A stretch of DNA of 64,000 nucleotides, from NCBI RefSeq assembly GCF_010974945.1, contig NZ_JAAIVB010000045.1:1-64000 (forward strand). The letters run 5' to 3'. The first letter of the stretch is position 1. Every line of letters begins with the position of its first letter. The DNA is from Noviherbaspirillum galbum (GTDB lineage Bacteria; Pseudomonadota; Gammaproteobacteria; Burkholderiales; Burkholderiaceae_D). Positions 41,520 to 49,949 of this stretch are shown here, piece by piece. Below the pieces are notes generated by a model. That model searched no databases and was not told the DNA's origin. It worked only from the letters and a program-made list of their open reading frames with translations. Position numbers and translations under genes: made by a program.

Positions 41520-41582
41520 CGCGGGCATCAATCCGACATCGCGCGGCATGCTCCCGCGCGGCATAAAAACAGGAGAATGAAG

Positions 41583-42497
41583 ATGCGCATACTGCTTACC
41601 GGCGGCACCGGCCTGATCGGCCGGGCGCTGTGCGGCCTCTGGCAGAGCCAGGGCCATGAACTGATCGTCTGGAGCCGCCGACCGGAACAGGTTCCCGCGC
41701 TGTGCAGCGGCGCGCGCGGCGTGGGAAGGCTGGAAGAACTGGAAAATTCGGGCAGCGCGTCCGCGCTGGATGCGGTGGTCAACCTGGCCGGCGCGCCGAT
41801 CGCGGACAAGCCATGGACGTCGGCGCAGCGCACCCTGCTCAGGAAGAGCAGAGTGGCCTTGACGAAGGAACTGGTCGACTGGCTGGGCCGGCAAGCCCAT
41901 CGTCCCCGCTTGCTGATCTCGGGTTCCGCGGTTGGCTGGTATGGCGATTGCGGCGAACGCATGATCGACGAACCCAGCCGCCAGGGCACCACGGATTTCG
42001 GCAGCGAACTGTGCGGCGAATGGGAACGCGAAGCTTTGCGGGCGGAACCGCTGGGCATGCGCGTCGTGCTGCTGCGTACCGCGCCCGTGCTCGCGCCGCA
42101 GGGCGGCATGCTGGAAAAGCTGCGCCTGCCGTTCAGCCTCGGACTCGGCGGACGGCTCGGCAGCGGAAATCAATGGATGCCATGGATCCATATCGACGAC
42201 CTCACTCGCCTCATCGATCACGTGCTCCAATCCGACGATTGCCGCGGCGTCTTCAATGCCTGCTCGCCGGCTCCGGCAACGAACGCCGAATTCACCCGCG
42301 CGCTGGCGCGCGCGCTGCACCGCCCTGCCGTGCTGCGCGTGCCTGCCTGGGCGCTGCGCATGGCCCTGGGGGAAATGTCCGTGCTCTTGCTGACCGGCCA
42401 GCGGGCGGTGCCGATGCGGGCGATCAAGCGCGGATTCAAGTTCCAGCATCCCATCCTCAAGGAGGCCCTGGCAGAACTGCTCGCGCGCCGCAAGTAG
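41583..42497 (+). CDS. TIGR01777 family epimerase (YfcH-like)
   Basis: A 304-residue extended-SDR protein of the YfcH/SulA family. ILLTGGTGLIG begins the Rossmann fold; the family phrases LAGAPIAD, SGSAVGWYGD, LRTAPVLAPQGGML, WIHIDDL and the DUF1731 C-terminus (GQRAVPMRAIKRGFKFQHP) are present. I prefer ATG 41583 over 41577 because AGGAG then has a seven-base spacer. The enzyme activity is unknown; members often lie near photolyase genes. It follows the SDR by about 60 bases in the same orientation. Confidence 0.9.
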   Translation: MRILLTGGTGLIGRALCGLWQSQGHELIVWSRRPEQVPALCSGARGVGRLEELENSGSASALDAVVNLAGAPIADKPWTSAQRTLLRKSRVALTKELVDWLGRQAHRPRLLISGSAVGWYGDCGERMIDEPSRQGTTDFGSELCGEWEREALRAEPLGMRVVLLRTAPVLAPQGGMLEKLRLPFSLGLGGRLGSGNQWMPWIHIDDLTRLIDHVLQSDDCRGVFNACSPAPATNAEFTRALARALHRPAVLRVPAWALRMALGEMSVLLLTGQRAVPMRAIKRGFKFQHPILKEALAELLARRK

Positions 42498-42583
42498 CGT
42501 TGCTCGACGGGATCGCGAGGATTTTCGACAACCGTGTTAGATTGATCAGCTACTTGATCAACAACCCGCACAAGCTGACACCG

Positions 42584-43054
42584 ATGCACATCGAAACCGA
42601 CGATCCCGGCCGCGCCGACGTCTACGCGCTGCTCGACGAACACCTGCGCAACATGCACGCGCTGTCGCCGCCCGAGAGCGTCCACGCCCTCGACGTGAGC
42701 GGGCTGAAGCATCCCGACATCACCTTCTGGTCCGTGCGCGACGACGACGTGCTCCTCGGCTGCGGCGCCCTCAAGGAAATCGCTCCCGGCCATGGCGAGA
42801 TCAAGTCGATGCGAACGCCATCCGCCATGCGCCGCCGGGGAGCGGGCCGCGCCATGCTCCAGCACATCCTCGCCGAAGCCCGCCGCCGCGGCTACGCGCG
42901 CCTCAGCCTCGAAACGGGAACCGCAGACGCCTTCCACGCGGCGCACCAGCTTTACAAGAGCGTCGGCTTCGAAGAATGCGGACCCTTCGGCGACTACCGG
43001 CCCGATCCGTTCAGCGTGTTCATGACGCTTGACCTGCGCAAGCCCGAGGCCTGA
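42584..43054 (+). CDS. GNAT family N-acetyltransferase
   Basis: A 156-residue acetyltransferase. It shows the GCGALKEI strand, the acetyl-CoA region EIKSMRTPSAMRRRGAGRAML and the late motif HQLYKSVGFEECGPFGDY, a pattern typical of YjaB/YjgM-like enzymes. The start at ATG 42584 lacks a strong RBS; the frame is open further upstream. It converges with another GNAT gene, with only 12 bases between the stops. Confidence 0.85.
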   Translation: MHIETDDPGRADVYALLDEHLRNMHALSPPESVHALDVSGLKHPDITFWSVRDDDVLLGCGALKEIAPGHGEIKSMRTPSAMRRRGAGRAMLQHILAEARRRGYARLSLETGTADAFHAAHQLYKSVGFEECGPFGDYRPDPFSVFMTLDLRKPEA

Positions 43055-43066
43055 CCCGGCAGCGGC

Positions 43067-43525
43067 CTACAAGTCACGCATCATTGCCACGAAACCCGGC
43101 GGCAAGGATGCGCTTGATGGCCGTTCGACGAAGCCGAGCCGGGCATAGAAAGCCACCGCCTTCGGCGCCGCGTTCAGCCACAAGGCATTCTTCTCGCTCC
43201 TGCCCCGGCATGCCGCTGCCGCGGCATCCACGAGCGCCCTGCCCATTCCCTGCCTGTGATATTCCGGGTCGACGAACAGGCTGCACAGGTTCCAGAAATT
43301 CTTCACCAGGACGACCCCCGCAAGCTCGCCGTCGATCACGCACTTGAGATGGCAGCACTTCTCCGGGTTCGCCTGCCACCAGTCGAGATTGCCGAGAACG
43401 TTGGCCGTCATCTCCGCCAGCAGCCTGTCGCTGGAAGTGACCGCGATGTCCACGATGCGCGGCATCCAGGCGCGCAGGGTGTCAACGTCACCGGGTTCTA
43501 CGGGTTTGATGAGGAAGGGGGGCAT
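43067..43525 (-). CDS. GNAT family N-acetyltransferase
   Basis: A 152-residue acetyltransferase starting MPPFLIKPVEPGDVDTLRAW. The acetyl-CoA loop is SLFVDPEYHRQGMGRALV and the late motif VAFYARLGFVE. Substrate unknown. The frame is open 22 codons above the ATG at 43525, but those codons do not look like protein. Convergent with the preceding acetyltransferase. Confidence 0.85.
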   Translation of the reverse strand: MPPFLIKPVEPGDVDTLRAWMPRIVDIAVTSSDRLLAEMTANVLGNLDWWQANPEKCCHLKCVIDGELAGVVLVKNFWNLCSLFVDPEYHRQGMGRALVDAAAAACRGRSEKNALWLNAAPKAVAFYARLGFVERPSSASLPPGFVAMMRDL

Positions 43526-43578
43526 GATTGGATGCGGGCGAGGTTGGTTGCAACCCGTGTTTAATTTTCCGCCATATT

Positions 43579-43599
43579 CCCTCCCCTTCAAGGGGAGGG
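43579..43599. repeat. REP-like hairpin
   Basis: CCCTCCCC and GGGGAGGG form a perfect 8-bp stem with loop TTCAA, followed about 20 bases on by CCTGCGCGGGGATGACGG, a phrase common in intergenic REP-like elements of proteobacteria. It lies between two genes on the minus strand. No T run, so not a typical terminator. Confidence 0.45.
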
Positions 43600-43681
43600 A
43601 GCTTCACAGTTTAGCGCCTGCGCGGGGATGACGGCGCGTTGTAAAGGTGACGAAGGCTGGCGTGGATGACAAACACCCGCC

Positions 43682-44506
43682 TCACTTGCCCCCCTTCGCA
43701 GAAGGAAAAAACACCTCCTGCCCATCGACCTTGAACGAAGCGATCGCCTTCTGCCCTTCATCGGACGTAATCCACTCGATCAAGCGCATCGCGCCCTTGT
43801 AATTGATCCCGGGATACTTCGCCGGATTCACGGCAATGATGCCGTAGGGATTGAACATCCGCGGATCCCCTTCCACCTCGATCGCAAGGCCGGTCTTGGC
43901 CTTGTAGGCGCTGTAGGTCGCGCGGTCGGTCAGCGTGTAGGCATCCTTCTCCGCCGCCATGTTGAGCACCTCGCCCATCCCCAGCCCCGCCGAAACATAG
44001 GCCGCGCCTTGCGGCTGCGCGCCGACCTGTTTCCAGTAAGCCTTTTCCATCAGGTCGGTGCCGGAATTGTCGCCGCGCGAGATGAAGGTGGCCTTGCTGT
44101 CGACGATCTTCTTCATGGCGGCCAGCACATCCTTGCTGCCCTTGACGCCCGCCGGATCCTTCGCCGGGCCGACGATGATGAAGTCGTTGTACATGACGTC
44201 GCGGCGGTTGACGCCGTGGCCCTCGGCGACGAACTTGTCTTCCGCGGGGCGGGCATGGACCAGCGTCACGTCGACGTCGCCGTTCTTGGCAAGCTCGAGC
44301 GCCTTGCCGGTGCCGACGGCAATGACCTGCACCTTGGCGTCGGCCTTCTTCTCGAACAGCGGCAGCAGGTAGGCCAGCAGTCCCGAGTTTTCGGTGCTGG
44401 TGGTGGTGGACATCTTGATGACTTGCTGCGCCCAGGCAGCCGGGGCAAGCAGGGCGGTTCCGAACAGGGCGGCGCAGAGACAGGAAGCCAGGTGGCGGCG
44501 TTTCAT
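43682..44506 (-). CDS. tupA: TupA-like tungstate ABC transporter substrate-binding protein
   Basis: A 274-residue periplasmic binding protein with a Sec signal peptide (cleavage probably after AWA at residue 26). The STTTSTENSG sequence right after the signal is the TTTS oxyanion motif of TupA tungstate receptors; FISRGDNSGTD and the Asp/Arg-rich loops fit too. GAGGAAAA precedes ATG 44506. The permease and ATPase genes (TupB, TupC) are not in the window, so it must pair with distant partners. It is divergent from the molybdenum aldehyde oxidase genes, and a Mo/W formate dehydrogenase lies 15 kb away. Confidence 0.87.
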   Translation of the reverse strand: MKRRHLASCLCAALFGTALLAPAAWAQQVIKMSTTTSTENSGLLAYLLPLFEKKADAKVQVIAVGTGKALELAKNGDVDVTLVHARPAEDKFVAEGHGVNRRDVMYNDFIIVGPAKDPAGVKGSKDVLAAMKKIVDSKATFISRGDNSGTDLMEKAYWKQVGAQPQGAAYVSAGLGMGEVLNMAAEKDAYTLTDRATYSAYKAKTGLAIEVEGDPRMFNPYGIIAVNPAKYPGINYKGAMRLIEWITSDEGQKAIASFKVDGQEVFFPSAKGGK

Positions 44507-44757
44507 GACGTTTTCCTCGATGGCATTAAATGGCGAACGAAATATTCTAAGGGCAATCCCCGTCCCTCGCGCGAGACCGGTGGAAGCGCGGCATGGCGTG
44601 CCGACTTTACAAGGAAATGCCGAATTTACCGACAACGCACATCGCCGTTTCCTCCTTGCTCCCTGCGTATCCTTGGGCATGCTAATTGCCTCCTCAAGCC
44701 TTCTTGAGTTTTCGCTTGCCGCGCGGCATGCCGGCCACCAACGCTGAGGAAGTTGCC

Positions 44758-45435
44758 ATGTCCGATGATCCCAACAAGAAAAACGCGTTGCGCCTGAGCC
44801 GGCGCCATTTCCTTCAGTCGGCCGGCGCGATGGTCGGCACGTCGGTGCTGCCGGCGCAAGCGGGCGCGGCCGCCGTTGTTCCTCCTGCTGTCGGCAACGC
44901 GGCGCCAGCGCCGTCGCTGGAACGCGTGACGCTGCAGGTCAACGGCGCCGCCCATGCCCTCATGATCGAGCCGCGCGTGACCTTGCTCGATGCCCTGCGA
45001 GAACATCTCGGCCTGATGGGGACCAAGAAAGGCTGCGACCGCGGCCAATGCGGGGCCTGCACGGTGCTCGTCAATGGCCGGCGCATCAATTCCTGCCTCA
45101 CGCTCGCCATCATGCACGAGGCCGACCGCATCACGACCATCGAAGGCATCGGCCAGCCCGGCCACCTGCATCCCATGCAGGCGGCATTCATCGAGCACGA
45201 CGGCTTCCAGTGCGGCTATTGCACGCCGGGGCAGATATGCTCTGCCGTAGCCATGCTCGACGAGGCGAAGCGCGGCGATGCCAGCGCCGTCACGGCGGAC
45301 GTGCGCAAGCCGGGCGCGGCGCTGGGCGCGGACGAGATCCGCGAGCGCATGAGCGGCAACCTCTGCCGCTGCGGCGCGTACGCAAACATCGTCAGCGCCA
45401 TCGCGGACGTGGACAGGAAGGGAGGACGCGGATGA
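44758..45435 (+). CDS. paoA: PaoA-like aldehyde oxidase [2Fe-2S] subunit, Tat-exported
   Basis: A 225-residue iron-sulfur subunit of a xanthine dehydrogenase-family enzyme. A Tat signal (LSRRHFLQSAGAMVG) opens the protein; the first [2Fe-2S] cluster is held by GCDRGQCGACTV and SCL, the second by CGYCTPGQ and LCRCGAY. Together with the next two genes it forms a periplasmic molybdenum aldehyde dehydrogenase that detoxifies aldehydes; this subunit carries the signal that exports the complex. GAGGAAG precedes ATG 44758. The stop overlaps the next start (ATGA). Confidence 0.92.
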   Translation: MSDDPNKKNALRLSRRHFLQSAGAMVGTSVLPAQAGAAAVVPPAVGNAAPAPSLERVTLQVNGAAHALMIEPRVTLLDALREHLGLMGTKKGCDRGQCGACTVLVNGRRINSCLTLAIMHEADRITTIEGIGQPGHLHPMQAAFIEHDGFQCGYCTPGQICSAVAMLDEAKRGDASAVTADVRKPGAALGADEIRERMSGNLCRCGAYANIVSAIADVDRKGGRG

Positions 45436-46427
45436 ACCTCTTTGCCTACAAGCGCCCCGCGAGCGTCGACGAAGCGGTGCGGATGGCGGCCAGTCCCGGC
45501 GCCGCCTACATCGGCGGCGGCACCAACCTGATCGACCTGATGAAGGGCGGCGCCGCCGCGCCGACCATGCTGGTCGATGTCAGCCGCCTGCCGCTCAACG
45601 GCATTGCCGAATTGCCGGACGGCGGCGTGCGCATCGGCGCCATGGCGCTCAACAGCGACGCCGCGAATCATCCGCTGATCCGCCAGCGTTATCCCCTGTT
45701 GACGCAGGCCCTGCTGGCCGGCGCCTCGCCCCAGCTGCGCAACATGGCGACGATGGGCGGCAACCTGCTGCAGCGCACGCGCTGCTACTACTTCTACGAC
45801 ACGGCCTTCGACCAATGCAACAAGCGCGTGCCCGGCTCCGGCTGCGCTGCGCTGCAGGGCATCAACCGCATCCATGCGGTGCTCGGCGCGAGCCCGTCCT
45901 GCATTGCTACCCATCCCTCGGACATGTGCGTGGCGCTGGCCGCGCTGCGCGCCACGGTGCGGGTGCTGGGGCCGGCCGGCGCGCGCGCCATCGGCATGCA
46001 GGACTTTCACCGCCTTCCCGGCGACATGCCCCAGCGCGACACCCTGCTGGAACCGGGAGAACTGATCACCGCCATCGACCTGCCCCGCTCCGGCTTCGAG
46101 CGCCATGCCCATTACCTGAAGATACGCGACCGCGCGAGCTATGCCTTCGCCCTGGTCTCGGTGGCGGCGGCGCTCGACATCCGCGACGGCACGGTGCAGG
46201 ACGCCGCGCTCGCGCTCGGCGGCGTGGCCCACAAGCCGTGGCGCATCCCGCAGGCCGAGGCGGCGCTCATTGGTCGTCCGCTTGCGCCCGAGACGATGCA
46301 GGCGGCGGCAGACCTGCTGTTGCAGGGCGCGCAGCCGCATTCGCACAACGGCTTCAAGGTTCCTCTGGCCCGGCGCGCCATCGTGCGGGCGCTGCGTTCG
46401 GCGGCCGACACAACCCTGGGGACATGA
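45432..46427 (+). CDS. paoB: PaoB-like aldehyde oxidase FAD and [4Fe-4S] subunit
   Basis: A 331-residue FAD-binding subunit (CO dehydrogenase flavoprotein fold). FAD contacts: AYIGGGTNLIDLMK and TMGGNLLQRTRC. As in E. coli PaoB and unlike ordinary xanthine dehydrogenases, a Cys-rich insertion (Cys118, Cys129, Cys138 in RVPGSGCAALQG, and one in SPSCIATHPSD) provides a [4Fe-4S] cluster. It has no export signal and would ride out with PaoA. Overlaps paoA by four bases; paoC starts one base after its stop. Confidence 0.93.
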   Translation: MNLFAYKRPASVDEAVRMAASPGAAYIGGGTNLIDLMKGGAAAPTMLVDVSRLPLNGIAELPDGGVRIGAMALNSDAANHPLIRQRYPLLTQALLAGASPQLRNMATMGGNLLQRTRCYYFYDTAFDQCNKRVPGSGCAALQGINRIHAVLGASPSCIATHPSDMCVALAALRATVRVLGPAGARAIGMQDFHRLPGDMPQRDTLLEPGELITAIDLPRSGFERHAHYLKIRDRASYAFALVSVAAALDIRDGTVQDAALALGGVAHKPWRIPQAEAALIGRPLAPETMQAAADLLLQGAQPHSHNGFKVPLARRAIVRALRSAADTTLGT

Positions 46428-46428
46428 C

Positions 46429-48633
46429 ATGAAACAGACCGGCCTTCCGATGAACCGCGTGGACGGTGAAGACAAGGTATGCGGCACCGCCCGCTATGCC
46501 GCGGAATTCACGTTGCCGCGCCTGGCGCATGCGGTGATGGTGCAAAGTCCCGTGGCCAGCGGGCGCATCCTTGCCATCGACGGCAAGCCGGTGGCTGCCA
46601 TGCCCGGCGTACTGGCGGTGCTTACCCACGAGAACGCGATGAAGCTGCCCAAGGGCGGCAAGGCGGCGGTGCAGCCGCCGCAGGGACGCGTGCTGTCGCT
46701 GCTGCAGGATGATGCAGTCCACTATGCCGGCCAGCCGGTCGCGGTGGTGGTGGCGGAAACGCTGGAACAGGCAACCGCCGCTGCGGCCGCATTGCGCATC
46801 CGCTACGAGCGGCGATCCGCCAGCCTGTCGTTCGCCGCCGCGAAGGGCAATGCGTATTCACCCGGCAAGATCCAGGAATCCGAAGCCGACACCGCGCGCG
46901 GCGATGCGTCGCGCGCCGCGTCCGCGGCGGCGAAGCGCGTGGACCTGAACTACGCCACGCCGATGGAGCACCACAATCCGATGGAGCCGCATGCCACGCT
47001 GGCCACGTGGAATGGCGACCACCTCACCTTGTACGATTCCACCCAGCATGTCGCCGGCGTGCAGAAGACCATTGCCAAGACCTTCGGCATGCAAGCGTCG
47101 CAAGTGAGGGTGCGCAATCTCTTCGTGGGCGGCGGATTCGGCGGCAAGGGCTCGGCCTGGTCGCACGTGGCGCTGGCCGCGATGGCCGCGCGGCATACCG
47201 GGCGCCCGGTGCGCCTCGTGCTGCAGCGGCCGCAGCTGTTCGGTCCGGTGGGCGGCCGGCCGCGCACCGAGCAGGTCGTGAAGCTGGCCGCCGATGGGCA
47301 AGGCCGGCTGGCGGCGATCGAACACCGCGCGTTCAGCAATACCTCGGCAATCGAGGATTGGACCGAATCGTGCGCCCTGGTCACGCGCATGCTCTACGCC
47401 TGTCCGAACGTCGCGACCTCGCATCGCCTTGTCAAGCTCAACGTCGGCACGCCGACCTTCCAGCGCGCGCCGGGCGAGGCCACCGGCAGCTTCGCGCTGG
47501 AGTCGGCCATGGACGAGCTTGCCGCGGAAGCAGGCATCGACCCCTTGCGCCTGCGCCTGCTGAACTACGCGGACACCGATCTCGAGAAGCGACTGCCCTA
47601 TTCCAGCAAGGCCTTGCGCGCCTGCTACGAGACCGCCGCGGAACGCTTCGGCTGGGCGCGCCGCGATCCCCGTCCGCGCTCGATGCGGCAGGGACAGTGG
47701 CTGGTCGGCATGGGCATGGGCACCGCCACCCGCCCGGCAAAACGCAGCCCGGCGGCGGCCAGCGTGAAGCTCACGCCCGACGGCCAGGCGGTGGTGCGTT
47801 CCAGCACCGAAGACCTGGGCACCGGCACCTATACCGTCATGACGCAGATCGCCGCCGACGCGCTCGGCTACGCGCCGGGCAAGGTTCGCTTCGAGCTTGG
47901 CGACACCGACTTCCCCGAAGCGCCGGTCTCGGCGGGATCGATGACGGTGGAAAGCGTCGGCTCGGCGGTGCATGCCGCCTGCCAGCTCGCGCGCCATGAG
48001 CTGGTCCGGCTGGCGTGCCGCGATCCGCTGTCGCCGCTATCGGGCGCGAGCCTGGCCGACGTCCGGCTGGAGGATGGCTGGCTGCGGCACGCCGACGGCA
48101 AGCGCGCCGAACCCGCAAGCGCGGCCATCGCCCGCGCGCCCGGCGCTGCGATCGAAGCCAGCGCCGACAGCAAGCCCGGCGACGAGACCGAGCGCTATTC
48201 CATGCATTCGTTCGGCGCGGTGTTCTGCGAGGCGCATGTCGATCCGGAGCTGGGCATCGTGCGGGTGCCGCGCGTGGTGGGGGCCTATGGCGTCGGCACG
48301 GTCATCAATGCCAAGACCGCGCACAGCCAGATCATGGGCGGCATCGTCTGGGGCATCAGCCAGGCGCTGCACGAGGAATCCCTGCTCGACGAACGCTACG
48401 GCCGCTTCGTCAACGCCAACCTCGCGGAGTACCACATCCCGGTCAATGCCGACATCGGCGACATCGACATCACCTTCGTTCCCGAAACCGATCCGCACGT
48501 CAATGCGATCGGCGCCAAGGGCTTGGGGGAAGTCGGCATGACGGGCGTCGCCGGCGCGATCGCGAACGCGGTTTACCACGCCACCGGGAAGCGCATCCGA
48601 GAACTCCCGATCCGGCTCGACAAGCTGCTGTAA
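46429..48633 (+). CDS. paoC: PaoC-like aldehyde oxidase molybdenum cofactor subunit
   Basis: A 734-residue catalytic subunit of the xanthine dehydrogenase family, binding molybdopterin-cytosine dinucleotide. Family phrases: GGGFGGKGSAW, FQRAPGEATG (Arg346 region), GMGTATRPAK, and AKGLGEVGMTG with the base Glu701, matching the catalytic Glu of E. coli PaoC. It oxidises aldehydes, often aromatic, to acids. The maturation factor PaoD (XdhC-like), which usually follows, is not here; instead a Gfo/Idh/MocA oxidoreductase gene comes 26 bases later. Confidence 0.93.
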   Translation: MKQTGLPMNRVDGEDKVCGTARYAAEFTLPRLAHAVMVQSPVASGRILAIDGKPVAAMPGVLAVLTHENAMKLPKGGKAAVQPPQGRVLSLLQDDAVHYAGQPVAVVVAETLEQATAAAAALRIRYERRSASLSFAAAKGNAYSPGKIQESEADTARGDASRAASAAAKRVDLNYATPMEHHNPMEPHATLATWNGDHLTLYDSTQHVAGVQKTIAKTFGMQASQVRVRNLFVGGGFGGKGSAWSHVALAAMAARHTGRPVRLVLQRPQLFGPVGGRPRTEQVVKLAADGQGRLAAIEHRAFSNTSAIEDWTESCALVTRMLYACPNVATSHRLVKLNVGTPTFQRAPGEATGSFALESAMDELAAEAGIDPLRLRLLNYADTDLEKRLPYSSKALRACYETAAERFGWARRDPRPRSMRQGQWLVGMGMGTATRPAKRSPAAASVKLTPDGQAVVRSSTEDLGTGTYTVMTQIAADALGYAPGKVRFELGDTDFPEAPVSAGSMTVESVGSAVHAACQLARHELVRLACRDPLSPLSGASLADVRLEDGWLRHADGKRAEPASAAIARAPGAAIEASADSKPGDETERYSMHSFGAVFCEAHVDPELGIVRVPRVVGAYGVGTVINAKTAHSQIMGGIVWGISQALHEESLLDERYGRFVNANLAEYHIPVNADIGDIDITFVPETDPHVNAIGAKGLGEVGMTGVAGAIANAVYHATGKRIRELPIRLDKLL

Positions 48634-48659
48634 CCGGCCAAGGACATCGAGGAAAAACC

Positions 48660-49931
48660 ATGAGCTTATCGAAGCAGGATGGCACGCCCGACGGCAAGCT
48701 GCCGGGCGGCCTGACACGGCGCGGTTTCCTGCGCCTCGGCACGGGCGCGCTCGCCACGCCCTGGATCGCGAGCGCGCACGCGGCGGGATCGGGAGAGGTG
48801 CACTTTCCGCCCATCCAGGCGCCGACGGAAAAACCTGAAAAAACCGAGCAGTTCGATCCGCCCGGCGAACGCGTCGGCTTCGCGGTCGTCGGCCTCGGCC
48901 GCATCGCCGTCAACGAGATGCTGCCCGCCTTCGCCCGCTCGAAGCATGCGCGCGTGACCTCGCTCGTGAGCGGCGACCGCGACAAGGCGCTCAAGATCGC
49001 GCGGCAATACGGCATCCCGGAGCAGGCGGTGTTCGACTACCGCGACCACGACCGCCTCGCCGACCACAAGGCCACGCAGGCGGTCTACATCGCCCTGCCC
49101 AACAGCATGCACGCCGAATACACGGTGCGCGCCGCGCAGGCCGGCAAGCACGTGTTCTGCGAGAAGCCGATGGCCAACAGCGTGGCCGAATGCCAGCAGA
49201 TGATCGACGCCTGCGCCAAGGCCCAGCGCCTGCTGATGATCGCCTACCGCAGCCAGTACGAAGCGAACGACCGCGCCATCCTCAAGATGGTGCGCGCCAG
49301 GCGGCTCGGCACGCTGCGCGAATTCATCTCGAGCAACTGCCAGAACCAGGGCGATCCGGACCAATGGCGACACAAGAAGGCGCTAGCCGGCGGCGGACCG
49401 CTGCCGGACGTGGGCATCTATTGCCTGAACGCGGCGCGCTTCCTGTCCGGCGAAGAACCCGTCGAGGTCATCGGCCACACCTGGGCCAATCCCAACGACC
49501 CGCGCTTCCGCGAGATCGAAGAGGCGGTGCATTTCATCCTGCGCTTCCCGAGCGGCTTCACCGCGACCTGCACCAGCAGCTACAGCGGCCACAATGCCAA
49601 GTTCCTGCGCCTCATCGGCAGCGAAGCCTGGGTGGAACTCGATCCGGCCTACTCCTACTCGGGCATCCGCCTGCGCGTCGGCAGGCTGGTCGACGGCAAG
49701 GACAGCGTCCAGGAAATCGCCCTCGAATCCGACGACCAGTTCGTGAAGGAACTGGACCACATGGCGCAATGCGTCAAGGCCAACCGCCGTCCGCATACGC
49801 CGGGCGAGGAAGGCCTGCAGGACATGCGCGTCATCGAGGCGATCTACCAGTCCGCAAGGGAAGGAAGGCCGGTGACGCTCGCGCCACCTGCCTTCTCCGT
49901 GCGCGGGCCGGTACCGGAGGACAGCGACTGA
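48660..49931 (+). CDS. Tat-exported Gfo/Idh/MocA family oxidoreductase
   Basis: A 423-residue NAD(P)-dependent oxidoreductase with an N-terminal Tat signal (TRRGFLRLGTGALATPW). The Rossmann motif is FAVVGLGRIAVNEM; the family motif CEKPMAN supplies the conserved Lys, and GGGPLPDVGIYCLNAARF the substrate side. The Tat signal and overall layout are those of glucose-fructose oxidoreductase, which is exported folded with tightly bound NADP. GAGGAAAA precedes ATG 48660. The 26-base gap to paoC points to one operon of periplasmic redox enzymes. The substrate is unknown. Confidence 0.9.
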   Translation: MSLSKQDGTPDGKLPGGLTRRGFLRLGTGALATPWIASAHAAGSGEVHFPPIQAPTEKPEKTEQFDPPGERVGFAVVGLGRIAVNEMLPAFARSKHARVTSLVSGDRDKALKIARQYGIPEQAVFDYRDHDRLADHKATQAVYIALPNSMHAEYTVRAAQAGKHVFCEKPMANSVAECQQMIDACAKAQRLLMIAYRSQYEANDRAILKMVRARRLGTLREFISSNCQNQGDPDQWRHKKALAGGGPLPDVGIYCLNAARFLSGEEPVEVIGHTWANPNDPRFREIEEAVHFILRFPSGFTATCTSSYSGHNAKFLRLIGSEAWVELDPAYSYSGIRLRVGRLVDGKDSVQEIALESDDQFVKELDHMAQCVKANRRPHTPGEEGLQDMRVIEAIYQSAREGRPVTLAPPAFSVRGPVPEDSD

Positions 49932-49949
49932 CCGGCTTCCCTTCGCCCG

